Of a stretch of 64,000 nt of DNA, positions 9,289-18,561 are shown in pieces; position 1 is the stretch's first letter, and every line of letters begins with the position of its first letter. This DNA comes from CAVWUA01 sp963758025 (lineage in GTDB: Bacteria > Planctomycetota > Planctomycetia > Isosphaerales > Isosphaeraceae), in NCBI GenBank assembly GCA_963758025.1, contig CAVWUA010000004.1, forward strand, positions 248,001 to 312,000. The letters are read 5' to 3'. Under the pieces are notes generated by a model. That model was not told the origin of the DNA. It did no database searches and saw only the letters and a program-made list of their open reading frames with translations. The translations under genes and the position numbers were made by a program.

Positions 9289-10191
9289 ATGGCTACCAAG
9301 GGACAAATGTTCGCGGGTTGTACGGTTGCCCTGGTGACGCCATTCCGGGACGGAGAGGTGGATTACCCGGCCTTGCGCGCGCTCGTGGACTGGCAGATCG
9401 AGCAGGGAACGCCGGTTCTGAGCCCCGTCGGAACGACCGGCGAGTCGCCGACCCTCTCGCACGAGGAGCACGAGCGGGTCATCGCCACGGTCATCGAGCA
9501 GTCGGCCGGGCGGGCCAAGGTCATGCCGGGGACCGGGTCCAACGCGACGAGCGAGGCGGTGCGTCTGACCCGTTTCGCGGCGGGGGCCGGGGCCGACGGG
9601 GCCTTGCTGGTCGCTCCTTACTACAATCGGCCCACGCAGGAAGGGTTGTACGCCCATTTCGCCCGCGTGGCCGAATCCACCGACTTGCCTTTAGTGTTAT
9701 ATAATATTCCTGGAAGGACCGGCCGGAACGTCGAGCCTGAGACGGTCGAGCGAATCGCCCGGCTGGGTCCGATCGTGGCGATCAAGGAGGCCAGCGGATC
9801 GCTCGATCAGGTGAGCGACATCCTGGCACGTACCGACCTGACGGTTCTCTCCGGAGATGATAGCTTGACCCTGCCCATGATGGCCGTCGGAGCCGAGGGG
9901 GTGGTTTCCGTGGTCGCCAACCTCGTTCCGAAGGACGTCATGGCTCTGATCGACGCCGTTCGACAGGGCAAGCTGGACGAGGCACGCCAGCGCCACATGC
10001 GTCTGTTCCCACTCTGCCGGGACCTTCTGGGCGTGGCCACCAACCCCATCCCGGTGAAGACCGCCATGAAGCTTCTGGGCCGCGGCAACGGCGAATTACG
10101 GCTGCCCATGTGCCCTCCGGACGAACGCGGCGTGGAGGTCCTGCGCCAGAGCCTCAGCCGTTACGGTCTGAACAATACGAAGAATTCATAA
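9289..10191 (+). CDS. dapA: 4-hydroxy-tetrahydrodipicolinate synthase
   Basis: Condenses pyruvate with aspartate semialdehyde, the first committed step to lysine and diaminopimelate. About 300 residues, a TIM barrel. Visible motifs: GTTGESPTLSHEEH (threonines that hold pyruvate, about residues 48-49), LYNIPGRTGRN (the proton-relay tyrosine, near 137) and IVAIKEASG (the Schiff-base lysine, near 166). Two in-frame ATGs are possible, 9283 and 9289. The ribosome site AAGGGAG (9276-9282) is properly spaced only for 9289, giving MATKGQMFAG as the N-terminus. The frame is intact. Cytoplasmic. Confidence 0.93.
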   Translation: MATKGQMFAGCTVALVTPFRDGEVDYPALRALVDWQIEQGTPVLSPVGTTGESPTLSHEEHERVIATVIEQSAGRAKVMPGTGSNATSEAVRLTRFAAGAGADGALLVAPYYNRPTQEGLYAHFARVAESTDLPLVLYNIPGRTGRNVEPETVERIARLGPIVAIKEASGSLDQVSDILARTDLTVLSGDDSLTLPMMAVGAEGVVSVVANLVPKDVMALIDAVRQGKLDEARQRHMRLFPLCRDLLGVATNPIPVKTAMKLLGRGNGELRLPMCPPDERGVEVLRQSLSRYGLNNTKNS

Positions 10192-10558
10192 CCCTGGGAT
10201 ATTGACCCTTTTCACTGGAACACTAGAATTCAGTGCTCACCTTTCCTGTTCGGCACACGATCTGCTCGAATGATTGGTCCTTTCATCAGAGTGATCGTTC
10301 TGTAGGGTTCAGGATGATTGGGATCCGGTCGGAACCTGAAGTATCGTCCGAACCCCGTTAGCGCGTGCTCTCCCCCCGCATCGCGATTACTGTTCATTGT
10401 CAACGGAGCAGTGCTTTACTGTCGGTGGTTTCTACCGCTCGTACGCGATAGACACCGGCACTGACGCCACCATCCTCCACCCGGGGATGTTTGGTGGACG
10501 CTCTGATCCGTTGGGGAATGATTAGTCCTTTAACCAGTCCAGAAGTAGGTTACGTCCC
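10192..10558. other. intergenic region between dapA and the ArsR-family gene
   Basis: About 370 bases with no supported gene. An imperfect palindrome (cactagaattcagtg near 10220-10234) lies just after dapA. No clear terminator T tract and no promoter as good as that of dapA is seen. The regulator's own promoter and binding site are expected in the right half, but no site could be assigned. Confidence 0.4.
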
Positions 10559-10957
10559 ATGGCACGAAAAGCCACGAAGCAAGCAACGGATTCCAACGGT
10601 CATCTGACCGCCATGCCCGAGGTTTCCGACCAGGCCGTGCGCGACCTGGCCCAGGTCTTCAAGCTCCTGAGCGACGAGACCCGACTGCGCATCCTGCTGT
10701 ACCTGGCCCAGAACGGCGAACTCCACGTGACGGACCTCTGCAACCGCCTGGGGCAGAGCCAGCCGGCCGTCAGCCATCATCTGGCCCTGCTCCGCGTCTC
10801 CAGCCTCATCGAGGCCCGTCGCGAGGGCAAGCACAACTTCTACAGCGTCCGCACCGACCAGTTCGGCGAGCTGCTCGTCGATCTGTTCTCCGCGACCGGT
10901 GAGATGCCCAAGAAGATCCCCTTCCACGATTTCGTCCTCACCTACGTCGGGAAATAA
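10559..10957 (+). CDS. ArsR/SmtB-family winged-helix regulator
   Basis: A 132-residue transcriptional regulator. A winged helix-turn-helix is clear: LAQVFKLLSDETRLRILLYL, then the recognition region LCNRLGQSQPAVSHHLALLR, then the wing ARREGKHNFYSV. There is no CxC or other cysteine metal site of the classical ArsR type; the only cysteine is in DLCNRL. It is therefore probably a non-metal or redox/anti-sigma-like member rather than an arsenic or zinc sensor. No target operon lies beside it: dapA is upstream and Skp is downstream after 360 bp. A role in regulating dapA or itself is possible but unsupported. Confidence 0.85.
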   Translation: MARKATKQATDSNGHLTAMPEVSDQAVRDLAQVFKLLSDETRLRILLYLAQNGELHVTDLCNRLGQSQPAVSHHLALLRVSSLIEARREGKHNFYSVRTDQFGELLVDLFSATGEMPKKIPFHDFVLTYVGK

Positions 10958-11021
10958 ATTTGCCCGATCGTGAGAAGTGGATTTCTCAAGCATCAATAGA
11001 TGATTGTCCAGGATACTCGCG

Positions 11022-11049
11022 GAGGGATCGGCGACGCTGCCGATCCCTC
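11022..11049 (+). terminator. hairpin downstream of the ArsR-family gene
   Basis: gagggatcggc (11022-11032) pairs with gccgatccctc (11039-11049), 11 perfect pairs and a 6-base loop. The stem can be extended outward through CGCG with one bulge. No T tract follows, so intrinsic termination is uncertain; it may instead be an RNA-stability element. Confidence 0.45.
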
Positions 11050-11320
11050 GCGTGTCGAGGAAGCGGGAAGTCCGCGACTCGACAGCGGCCACGGTTCGCC
11101 TTGACCGAAAGGGCCGTGACCGGCAGAATGGGCGTCCGCTGAGGCTCTCAGGGCGCTCAGCGTGGGGGTGACGGTGTTTTCCGGCCACCCTTGTTTTGAT
11201 TCGCCTCATCAGGGAAGGGTGAGGCGTTGCGTCTTGCGCACCCGTCTCAAGGTGACCAGGACCGCGGACCTCAACCGCTCGTTCTGGGCGGCTTGACAAG
11301 GCATGGAAGGAGAAGGATCG

Positions 11321-12043
11321 ATGCCGATGACCTCAAGGAAGGCCTGGGTTCTGGGTCTGGCCATGTTGGGCCTGGGTGCCTTGGTGGGCCAGTCGCAGGG
11401 GCAGAACGCGGGTGACTCCGCCGTGCGGCGGACGAATAACGCGACGGCCGCCGCGCCGACGATCGCTCCGGCGACGATCGGCACGATCGACATGAACAAG
11501 ATCTTCGAGGGCTACAAGAAGGTCAAGTTCACGCACGACCAGCTCAATGCCGATGCAATGAAGCGGCAAGGTGAGCTGAACGGCATCATGGGGGAGATGA
11601 AGCAGATCGCCAAGGAGCTGGAAGGTCTGGCCCCGGGCACGAACGAGTTTCAGACGCGCGAGTCGAAGCTCACGGAGATGAAGGCCAGCCTGGAAGCCAA
11701 GCGCGAGCTGGCCCAGGGCGAGTTCGCCCGTCGGGAGGCCGAGGCCCTGGCGACCATCTACAAGGAAGTGCAGGCGATGACCGAGGCCTGCGCCAAGTAC
11801 AAAGGGTTCTCCTACGTCCTGCGGATCGACGAGGAGCCGCCGACCGGCGCCGACCCCCGCTCGGTCATGGCGGCCATGGCCCGCTCGGTTGTCTATGCCG
11901 ATCCCTCGGCCGACCTGACCGAGATGGTCGTCGCCAATCTGAACAAGCGATATGAGGCCGCCAGCGGCGCGACGACCAAGCCGGCGACGACGGCTCCGGC
12001 ACAGGCCCCGGCCGCCAGCGAGGGGACGCCCAAGGGACAGTAA
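11321..12043 (+). CDS. Skp/OmpH family periplasmic chaperone
   Basis: Holds unfolded outer-membrane proteins in the periplasm. A signal peptide is visible (AWVLGLAMLGLGALVGQSQG), followed by a short Thr/Ala-rich linker, the Skp-type opening strand (IGTIDMNKIFEGYKKVK) and a long charged coiled coil (about residues 60-150, rich in K, E, Q and A). The C-terminal strand (YVLRIDEEPP) closes the trimer body. A Thr/Ala/Pro tail follows. The ribosome site GGAGAAGG (11309-11316) fits the ATG at 11321 rather than the ATG at 11303. It stands just before lpxC-fabZ and lpxA, the usual neighbourhood of Skp in outer-membrane biogenesis clusters. Confidence 0.82.
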   Translation: MPMTSRKAWVLGLAMLGLGALVGQSQGQNAGDSAVRRTNNATAAAPTIAPATIGTIDMNKIFEGYKKVKFTHDQLNADAMKRQGELNGIMGEMKQIAKELEGLAPGTNEFQTRESKLTEMKASLEAKRELAQGEFARREAEALATIYKEVQAMTEACAKYKGFSYVLRIDEEPPTGADPRSVMAAMARSVVYADPSADLTEMVVANLNKRYEAASGATTKPATTAPAQAPAASEGTPKGQ

Positions 12044-12149
12044 GTCAATCCGTGCTGGCTGCCCCGCGGGCCTCTCCAGGATGACCGGCGCACCCGCGGG
12101 GTCCAGTGTGTGGACCAATTCCGCAGATCAAAGGAATGATGGAGCCGGC

Positions 12150-13474
12150 ATGGTCACCGTAAGACGGCAGCGTACGATTGCCCGGGAGACGGGGGTCCGG
12201 GGCGTCAGCTTTCTCAACGGCGTCGATGTCCAGCTCCGGTTCCGTCCGGCCGACGCCGGCACCGGTCTGGTCTTCGTTCGCTCGGATCTGCCCGGACATC
12301 CGAAGGTCCCGGCGCATGTCCGGCATGTCGTCCCTCGCCAGCGTCGCACGGCCATCCAGAACGGCGAGGCGGTCGTCGAGATGGTCGAGCACGTCCTGGC
12401 CGCCCTGGCGGGCTTGCGGATCGACAACTGCCTGGTCGAGATCGACGCGCCCGAAACCCCCGGATGCGACGGCTCCAGCAAGGCGTTTGTCGAGGCGCTG
12501 AACGACGCGGGAATCGTCGAACAGGATCAACCCCGGGAATCGGTCACGATCGATCAGCCGATCACCGTCCGCGATGGACAGACGACCCTGACGGCCCTTC
12601 CGGGGGATTCGAACCGGCTGGTCCTGTCCTATCACCTGGACTACGGCCGCGACACGCCGATCGGGAGTCAGAGCCTCTTTCTGGACATCTCGCCCGATAG
12701 CTTCCGAAACGAACTGGCCGAAAGCCGCACGTTTCTGCTGGAAGCCGAGGCCAAGGCCCTGCGCGAAGCGGGCATCGGCGCCCGGACGACCCCGGCCGAT
12801 CTGCTGATCTTCGGCCCCGATGGCCCGATCGACAACACGCTTCGTTTCCCGGACGAATGTGTGCGGCACAAGATCCTCGACATGGTGGGGGACCTGGCCT
12901 TGCTCGGCAAGGACATCAGCGGGCAGGTCGTGGCGCATCGCTCGGGCCACCAGCACAATGCCGAGCTGGTCCGTGCCCTGCTGAAGGCGGTCGAGTCCTC
13001 TCCCCCCGCGCCTCTGGCCGGCGCAGCGCCGAGCGGGCTGGACATCAACGAGATCATGAAGGTCTTGCCGCACCGTTACCCGTTCCTTCTGGTCGATCGC
13101 GTGCTGGAACTGGAATCGAACCGGCGGGTGGTCGCGATCAAGAACGTCACATGCAACGAGCCGTTCTTCCAGGGGCACTGGCCGAGCCGACCGATCATGC
13201 CGGGAGTGCTCATCATCGAGGCCCTGGCACAGGCGGCCGGGCTGATGATCGCCGATTGGGCGAAGCCGCTTCTGAACGTCGCCATGATCGGGGCGATTGA
13301 CGGCGTGAAGATTCGCCGACCGGTCGTGCCCGGGGATCAGTTGCGGCTGGAAGTCACCGCGGCGCGGTTCCGTCAGCGTATCGCCGACGTCGTGGGCGTG
13401 GCTCGCGTCGGCGACAAGTCGTGGCCGAAGCCAAGATTCGCTTCGTGATCGTCGAGGCCGGACGGGCCGCCTGA
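12150..13474 (+). CDS. lpxC-fabZ: bifunctional UDP-3-O-acyl-GlcNAc deacetylase / 3-hydroxyacyl-ACP dehydratase
   Basis: A fusion of the committed lipid A enzyme with a fatty-acid dehydratase, known from Bacteroidetes, Chlamydiae relatives and Planctomycetes. LpxC part, residues 1-290: zinc ligand motif VEHVLAAL (His near 81), HKILDMVGDLALLG (near 240) and GHQHNAELV (near 267). FabZ part, from about 296: catalytic histidine in LPHRYPFLLVDRV and glutamate in GVLIIEALAQ. The ATG at 12150 follows GGAG at 12141. One base is missing near 13419 (AAG-TCG should be AAG-GTC), which makes a false stop at 13448. With the base restored the protein ends at 13474 (KIRFVIVEAGRAA). The loss is in the last 20 residues only. 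Confidence 0.92.
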
Positions 13475-13549
13475 ACCGGCGGCCCTGTGCAATTGCTGCC
13501 GCGCCAGGGAAGGCGCTGCGATCCTCAAGGATTCGAGGAGTCTGCAAGT

Positions 13550-14393
13550 ATGGCCATTCTGATCGCCGATACGGCCTGCGTCGATCCGCATGCCGAGCTG
13601 GCCGACGACGTGGAGATCGGTCCGTACTGCGTGATCGGTCCCGACGTGCGGATCGGTCGCGGGACCCGCCTGCTCGGTCACGTCTGTCTGATGGGAGTGA
13701 CGTCTCTCGGCGAAGAGAACACGGTCAGCCCGTTCGTCGTCATCGGCGGCGACCCTCAGGATGTCTCCTATCACGGCGATCCGACGCGCGTGGAGATCGG
13801 GGACCACAACATCATCCGCGAAGGGGTCACGATCCACCGAGGCACCACGAAGGAGGCGGGTGTCACGCGGATCGGCAGTCATAACTATCTGATGGCAAAC
13901 TCGCACGTCGCCCACGATTGCATGCTCGGCGATCATATCACGATCGCCAACAGCACGCTCCTCGGCGGCCATGTGCACGTCGAGTCGTTCGCGGGGATCT
14001 CCGGCGGCGTGGCGGTCCATCATTACGCCACGATCGGCGGCTATAGCTTCGTCGGTGGCCAGTCGCGGATCATCCACGACGTCCCGCGCGTACATGCTCG
14101 TTGATGGAAATCCGTCGAAGGTCCGCTGCATCAATGTCGTCGGGCTCAAGCGTCGGGGAATCTCGTCTCAGGGCATTGATGCCCTGCACGAAGCCCACCG
14201 GCTGATCTACCGGGCCAAGATGAACGTCCGTCACGCGGCGGAAATTCTCTCGGCTCACAACCACCTGACGGCCGAGGTGCAGAGCCTGCTCGATTTCATC
14301 CAGGCGCAACAAGAAGGGAAGCACGGGCGTGCCCGGGAACGGTTCCGCAATTCCGGGCCGGCGAAACAGGACGATCAGGGTGACGAGCTTTGA
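13550..14393 (+). CDS. lpxA: acyl-ACP--UDP-GlcNAc O-acyltransferase (one-base frameshift)
   Basis: First step of lipid A synthesis. Start at 13550 after CGAGGAG. The N-terminal two thirds show the left-handed beta-helix hexapeptide pattern (VEIGPYCVIGPDVRIGRGT, HNIIREGVTIHRGT), with the catalytic histidine in NSHVAHDCMLGDH. The last third is the helical domain (RRGISSQGIDALHEAHRLIY). One extra base near 14087-14090 (DVP-R-YML) breaks the frame; both halves are otherwise normal. The repaired protein is 280 residues, close to the usual 260. It stands 75 bp after lpxC-fabZ and 25 bp before a GnnA-like gene, so the three probably form one transcript. Confidence 0.9.
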
Positions 14394-14418
14394 ACCGGAA
14401 AACACGAAGGATTCTGTC

Positions 14419-15555
14419 ATGAGTGCCCTGCGAGTGGCGGTCATCGGGGTGGGTCATCTGGGACGACATCACGCCCGGGTCCTCGCCGGAATCGAAGGGG
14501 TCGATCTGGTCGGCGTCGCCGACGCCCGCATCGAGCAAGCCCGCGCCGTGGCCGAACCGCTGGGCACCCGCGCGTTCGACGACTACCGGGCCTTGCTCGA
14601 CCAGGTGGACGCCGTCTCCGTGGCCGTGCCGACGTCCTTGCATCGCGAGGTCGCCGGCGCGTTTCTCGAACGCGGCATTCCGACCCTGGTCGAGAAGCCC
14701 CTGGCCTCCAGCCTGGCCGAGGCCGACGCCCTGGTCACGCTCGCCCGGCAGCGCGGCACGATCCTTCAGGTCGGCCACATCGAACGGTTCAACCCGGCCC
14801 TCGCGTCACTGGACGGGCTGGGGCTCCGGCCCAAGTACGTCCATGCCGAGCGGCTCGGCCTCTACACGTTCCGCTCGACCGATATCGGGGTCGTTCTCGA
14901 CCTGATGATCCACGACATCGACCTGCTCCTGAGCCTGGTGCCGACCCCCGTGCGCTCGGTCTCGGCGCTCGGCCTGAATCTCTTCGGCGGCCACGAGGAC
15001 ATCGCGAACGCCCGGATCGAATTCGAGGATGGTTGCGTCGCCGACCTGACGGCCAGCCGCGCGAGCCTCCAGGCGGTCCGCAAGATGCGAATCTGGGGGG
15101 CCGAGGGCTACGCCGCGCTCGATTTCGCCACCAAGCAGGCGTCGATCGTCCGGCCATCCGACGCGCTCCGCCAGGGGGTTCTCGACCTGGACGGGCTGGA
15201 CCTCACGAAGCCAGCCGAGGTGAAGACCCACCTCTTTGGCGGGAAGGTCTTCCGCGTCGATCAGGTCCACAACGAGGGACGCGAGCCCCTGGCCCTCGAA
15301 CTGGAGGACTTCGTCCGGGCGGTCCGGGAGGGGACTCGCCCCCGGGTCACGGGTGAGGACGCCCTGCGTGCCATGCGGCTGGCCGACCAGATCCTCCAGA
15401 GCCTGAACGCCCACCAGTGGGAGGGGCATCCGGCGGGACCGATCGGCCCGCGCGACCTGCCCCGGCTCGCCGTCGAGCCGATTGCCGGTCTCGCCGGACC
15501 GAAGCTCTGGAAGACCCGCTCGAACCGGTCGGAGCCGTCGAAACCGACGAGTTAA
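14419..15555 (+). CDS. Gfo/Idh/MocA oxidoreductase, GnnA-like
   Basis: A 378-residue NAD(P)-dependent oxidoreductase. The Rossmann fold opens with RVAVIGVGHLGRHHARVL (GxGxxG), and the family lysine is in the motif LVEKPLASSLAEADAL (EKP). The C-terminal domain binds substrate (HDIDLLLSLVPTPVRSVSAL). Position is the main clue: in Acidithiobacillus and Leptospira the UDP-GlcNAc 3-dehydrogenase GnnA lies directly after lpxA and, with the aminotransferase GnnB, makes UDP-GlcNAc3N for an amide-linked lipid A. No GnnB-like aminotransferase is in this window, so that substrate is an inference. The start at 14419 avoids overlap with lpxA. A Pro/Ser/Thr-rich tail of about 35 residues is extra. Confidence 0.8.
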   Translation: MSALRVAVIGVGHLGRHHARVLAGIEGVDLVGVADARIEQARAVAEPLGTRAFDDYRALLDQVDAVSVAVPTSLHREVAGAFLERGIPTLVEKPLASSLAEADALVTLARQRGTILQVGHIERFNPALASLDGLGLRPKYVHAERLGLYTFRSTDIGVVLDLMIHDIDLLLSLVPTPVRSVSALGLNLFGGHEDIANARIEFEDGCVADLTASRASLQAVRKMRIWGAEGYAALDFATKQASIVRPSDALRQGVLDLDGLDLTKPAEVKTHLFGGKVFRVDQVHNEGREPLALELEDFVRAVREGTRPRVTGEDALRAMRLADQILQSLNAHQWEGHPAGPIGPRDLPRLAVEPIAGLAGPKLWKTRSNRSEPSKPTS

Positions 15556-15728
15556 ACCGCGCCGGATCGTCGCGCCGGCGGATCGCGCGGAGTCGGTCGA
15601 GCCGTGCTTGCCAGACGATCGGTCTTTCGGGTATTGTAGTCTTCTTGCTCGCGAACCGGCCCGGTTTGGGACTGGCCGACGCGGGCCAAATTTCCTGTGC
15701 TCTCTCGAACAGACGTGAAGGTTCCGCC

Positions 15729-15965
15729 ATGCCTCCCCAAGCCGAAGATGCTCCGAAGCCGGCGCCTGATCTCCGCCTCCGCTACATGAAGAAGTTTCAC
15801 GGCAAGTTCTTGCCCAAGGGGCCTTTGCGCGAGCGGCACAAGCAGCTCATGCAGCGCTGGAACTCGGGTGAGGATCATGGCGGAGTCACTGTCGAGGAAC
15901 TGAAGTCGCTCTACGAGGACTGGAAGGCCAGCCGGCAGAAGCCCTCCAAGACCCCGCAGGCCTGA
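15729..15965 (+). CDS. small basic protein of unknown function
   Basis: 78 residues, ATG at 15729 after GAAGG. A Pro/Ala-rich opening is followed by a basic segment (RLRYMKKFHGKFLPKGPL) and an acidic/aromatic helix (VTVEELKSLYEDWKASR). No signal peptide or membrane helix. The composition suggests a nucleic-acid or ribosome-associated protein, but nothing proves it. It lies between the GnnA-like gene and ald, all on the plus strand. Not recognised. Confidence 0.65.
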   Translation: MPPQAEDAPKPAPDLRLRYMKKFHGKFLPKGPLRERHKQLMQRWNSGEDHGGVTVEELKSLYEDWKASRQKPSKTPQA

Positions 15966-16023
15966 TCGAAATCCCTCGGCATTCGCGCTGATCCGCCGCC
16001 CTCCCCTTTGACGAGATGCCGCG

Positions 16024-17139
16024 ATGATCGTGGGTGTCCCCAGAGAGATCAAGGCGGACGAGTACCGTGTCGCCCTCTTGCCCGTCGGCGCGGAGGAACT
16101 GACCAACGCCGGGCAGACGGTCCTGATCGAATCGGGCGCGGGCAACGGCAGCGGGATCACTGACGCCCAGTACGCCGCCGCCAACGCCACGATCGTTCCC
16201 CGCGCGGCGGAGATCTGGCAGCGTGCCGACATGGTCGTGAAGGTCAAGGAGCCTCAGCCTTCCGAGTGGGCGCGGATGCGGGCCGGCCAGGTCCTCTTCA
16301 CGTATTTCCACTTCGCGGCGGAAGAGGCCCTGACCCGCGCGGTGATCAAGAGCGGCATCACGGCGATCGCCTACGAAACTCTGCGCGATCCGCAAGGACG
16401 GCTCCCCCTGCTGACGCCGATGAGCGAGGTCGCCGGCCGGATGAGCATCCAGGAAGGGGCGAAGTACCTCGAACGGCCGCAGGAAGGCCGGGGCATCCTG
16501 CTGGCCGGCGTTCCGGGGGTCGCCCCGGCGGAGGTCGCGATTCTCGGCGGTGGTGTCGTCGGCTCGAATGCCGCGCGGGTTGCCGCGGGCCTGGGGGCGA
16601 ACGTCCGCATCCTCGACGTGAACCTCGACCGGCTTCGCTACCTCGACGAGATCATGCCGCCAAACGTCACCACGCTCTACTCCGATCGCCATACGATCCT
16701 CGAATCCATCGAGCGTGCCGACCTGGTCGTCGGGGCGATCCTGATCACCGGAGCCCGGGCGCCTCGGCTCGTCCGACGCGAGGATCTCAAACGGATGAAG
16801 CCCGGCTCGGTCATCGTGGACGTAGCGATCGACCAGGGAGGCTGTATCGAGACGAGCCGGCCGACCACCCATCAGAACCCGACGTATCTCGTCGATGATA
16901 TCGTTCACTACTGCGTCACGAACATGCCGGGGGCCGTGGGCCGCACGAGCACCTATGCCCTCTGCAACGTCACCCTGCCCTACGTCTTGATGCTGGCCAA
17001 ACAGGACTGGCGGACCGTCGCCGCCACGCACCCCGGCATCGCCGAAGGGATCAACATCGACGCCGGGCGCGTGACCAACCGCGCGGTCGCCGAGACTTTC
17101 GGACTTCCGTACAGCCCGTGGAACAATCCGGCTGCTTGA
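16024..17139 (+). CDS. ald: alanine dehydrogenase
   Basis: Interconverts L-alanine and pyruvate plus ammonia with NAD. 371 residues, exactly the family length. N-terminal substrate domain: MIVGVPREIKADEYRVAL, DMVVKVKEPQ (binding lysine) and LFTYFHFAAEEAL (catalytic histidine). NAD domain: AEVAILGGGVVGSNAARVAAG (GxGxxG-type). The closing signature is DVAIDQGGCIETSRPTTH and VTNMPGAVGRTSTYAL. The start ATG at 16024 yields the canonical MIVGVPREIK. The frame is intact. It is followed at 27 bp by a His-rich small gene and then mtnA on the same strand. Confidence 0.94.
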   Translation: MIVGVPREIKADEYRVALLPVGAEELTNAGQTVLIESGAGNGSGITDAQYAAANATIVPRAAEIWQRADMVVKVKEPQPSEWARMRAGQVLFTYFHFAAEEALTRAVIKSGITAIAYETLRDPQGRLPLLTPMSEVAGRMSIQEGAKYLERPQEGRGILLAGVPGVAPAEVAILGGGVVGSNAARVAAGLGANVRILDVNLDRLRYLDEIMPPNVTTLYSDRHTILESIERADLVVGAILITGARAPRLVRREDLKRMKPGSVIVDVAIDQGGCIETSRPTTHQNPTYLVDDIVHYCVTNMPGAVGRTSTYALCNVTLPYVLMLAKQDWRTVAATHPGIAEGINIDAGRVTNRAVAETFGLPYSPWNNPAA

Positions 17140-17166
17140 GCCAACCTTCCCAAGGAGAACACGTCC

Positions 17167-17442
17167 ATGAACGACGAACACGGTCACGACCACGATCACG
17201 AGCACGAGCACGAGCACGGCGAAGAGCTGGAGCTGGAGATCGACACCCAGAGTCAGATCTTTCTGGCGATGCGGCAGCAGAACCTCGAACTCCTGAAGAT
17301 CGTCGCCCAGCTCATGAACCCAGGCGGTGCCTCGATCCGCCCGGAGAACGCGCGGCAGTCCCTGAAAACCATGTGGGAAGTCTATTCCGAACTCTATTCC
17401 TGGATCGACCCGGAAGAGAGTGATGAGGACGAAGAGGAGTGA
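17167..17442 (+). CDS. small protein with His-rich N-terminus, coupled to mtnA
   Basis: 91 residues. Residues 5-18 alternate His with Asp/Glu (HGHDHDHEHEHEHG), a typical metal-binding tail for nickel, zinc or cobalt. The middle forms a helix (QIFLAMRQQNLELLKIVAQL) and the end is very acidic (EESDEDEEE). No signal peptide. AGGAG ribosome site before the ATG at 17167. Its stop overlaps the GTG start of mtnA (GTGA, 17439-17442), which implies translational coupling. The function is unknown; a metal-store or metal-delivery role is only an inference from the His run. Confidence 0.75.
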   Translation: MNDEHGHDHDHEHEHEHGEELELEIDTQSQIFLAMRQQNLELLKIVAQLMNPGGASIRPENARQSLKTMWEVYSELYSWIDPEESDEDEEE

Positions 17443-18530
17443 GCGGCACGTCCTCGAAAACGGAACACGACCTGGAGACGCTGGGCTGGGTGGGAGACGC
17501 GGCGACCGGCGTGCTCCGCATGATCGACCAGACCCGTCTGCCCACCGAGTTCGTCCAGATCGACTGCCAGGACGTGCCGACGGTCTGGGAGGCCATCCGC
17601 TCCCTGCGCGTTCGGGCGCGCCGGCCATCGGCATCGCCGCGGCCTATGGCGCGGTCATCGGCGCGCGGAACGGCCGGGGAGCCGGTCGGTCGAGCCGAGG
17701 ACGTGAAGCGGCGTTTGAGCGAGGCCATCGCCTCGCTCCGAACCAGCCGGCCGACCGCCGTGAATCTCTTCTGGGCGCTCGATCGCATGGCGAACGTCGC
17801 GGCGGCGACATCGAACGAAAACCTCGATGGCCCCTCGTTACTCGACCGCCTGCTGGAGGAGGCCCATGCCATCGCCGCCGAGGACCGTGCGATGTGCCGC
17901 GCCATCGGGCGCGTCGGGGCGTCGCTGATCGCCGAAGGGAGCGGCGTGCTCACCCACTGCAATGCCGGCGGTCTGGCCACGGCCGATTACGGCACGGCCC
18001 TGGCGGTCGTCTTCTCGGCCCACGAGCAAGGCAAGACCATCCACGTCTTCGCCGACGAAACCCGCCCCTTGCTTCAAGGCTCCCGGCTGACGGCCTGGGA
18101 ACTCGCACGCCGGGGAGTGCCCGCCACCTTGATCTGCGACAGCATGGCGGCGCAGGTGATGAAGGAAGGCAAGGTGCAGGCGGTGGTTGTCGGCGCGGAT
18201 CGCATTGCCGCCAACGGCGACACCGCCAACAAGATCGGCACGTATGGCGTGGCCCTCCTGGCCAAGGCGCACGGCATCCCGTTCTACGTGGCGGCCCCCT
18301 CCAGCACGTTCGACCTGACCTTGTCCGACGGTTCCGACATTCCCATCGAGCAACGCGACCCGCGCGAGGTCACGCATGGTCTCGGCCGTCAAACCGCGCC
18401 GGATGGCGTGAATGTCTACAACCCCGCGTTCGACGTGACACCGGCTCACCTGATCGCCGGGATCATTACCGAGCGCGGATTGATCCAGCCTGTGACGGCC
18501 GAAACCATTCGAGCGGTTCTCAATCCCTGA
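17439..18530 (+). CDS. mtnA: S-methyl-5-thioribose-1-phosphate isomerase
   Basis: Methionine salvage: converts methylthioribose-1-phosphate to the ribulose form. 363 residues. Motifs: catalytic cysteine in LTHCNAGGLATADYGTAL (near residue 173) and catalytic aspartate in VVVGADRIAANGDTANKIG (near 255). The C-terminal VYNPAFDVTPAHLIAGIIT is typical. The sequence for about 50 bases (17613-17670) is read in a shifted frame: one G is missing near 17614 and one base is extra near 17667, so the true peptide there is RVRGAPAIGIAAAYGAVIGA. The overall frame is restored, so the annotation looks intact but about 17 residues are wrong. GTG start overlaps the previous stop. Confidence 0.9.
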   Translation: MSGTSSKTEHDLETLGWVGDAATGVLRMIDQTRLPTEFVQIDCQDVPTVWEAIRSLRVRARRPSASPRPMARSSARGTAGEPVGRAEDVKRRLSEAIASLRTSRPTAVNLFWALDRMANVAAATSNENLDGPSLLDRLLEEAHAIAAEDRAMCRAIGRVGASLIAEGSGVLTHCNAGGLATADYGTALAVVFSAHEQGKTIHVFADETRPLLQGSRLTAWELARRGVPATLICDSMAAQVMKEGKVQAVVVGADRIAANGDTANKIGTYGVALLAKAHGIPFYVAAPSSTFDLTLSDGSDIPIEQRDPREVTHGLGRQTAPDGVNVYNPAFDVTPAHLIAGIITERGLIQPVTAETIRAVLNP

Positions 18531-18561
18531 GTCGGCCGGCGGCTGGCCAGGCCAACGAAAA

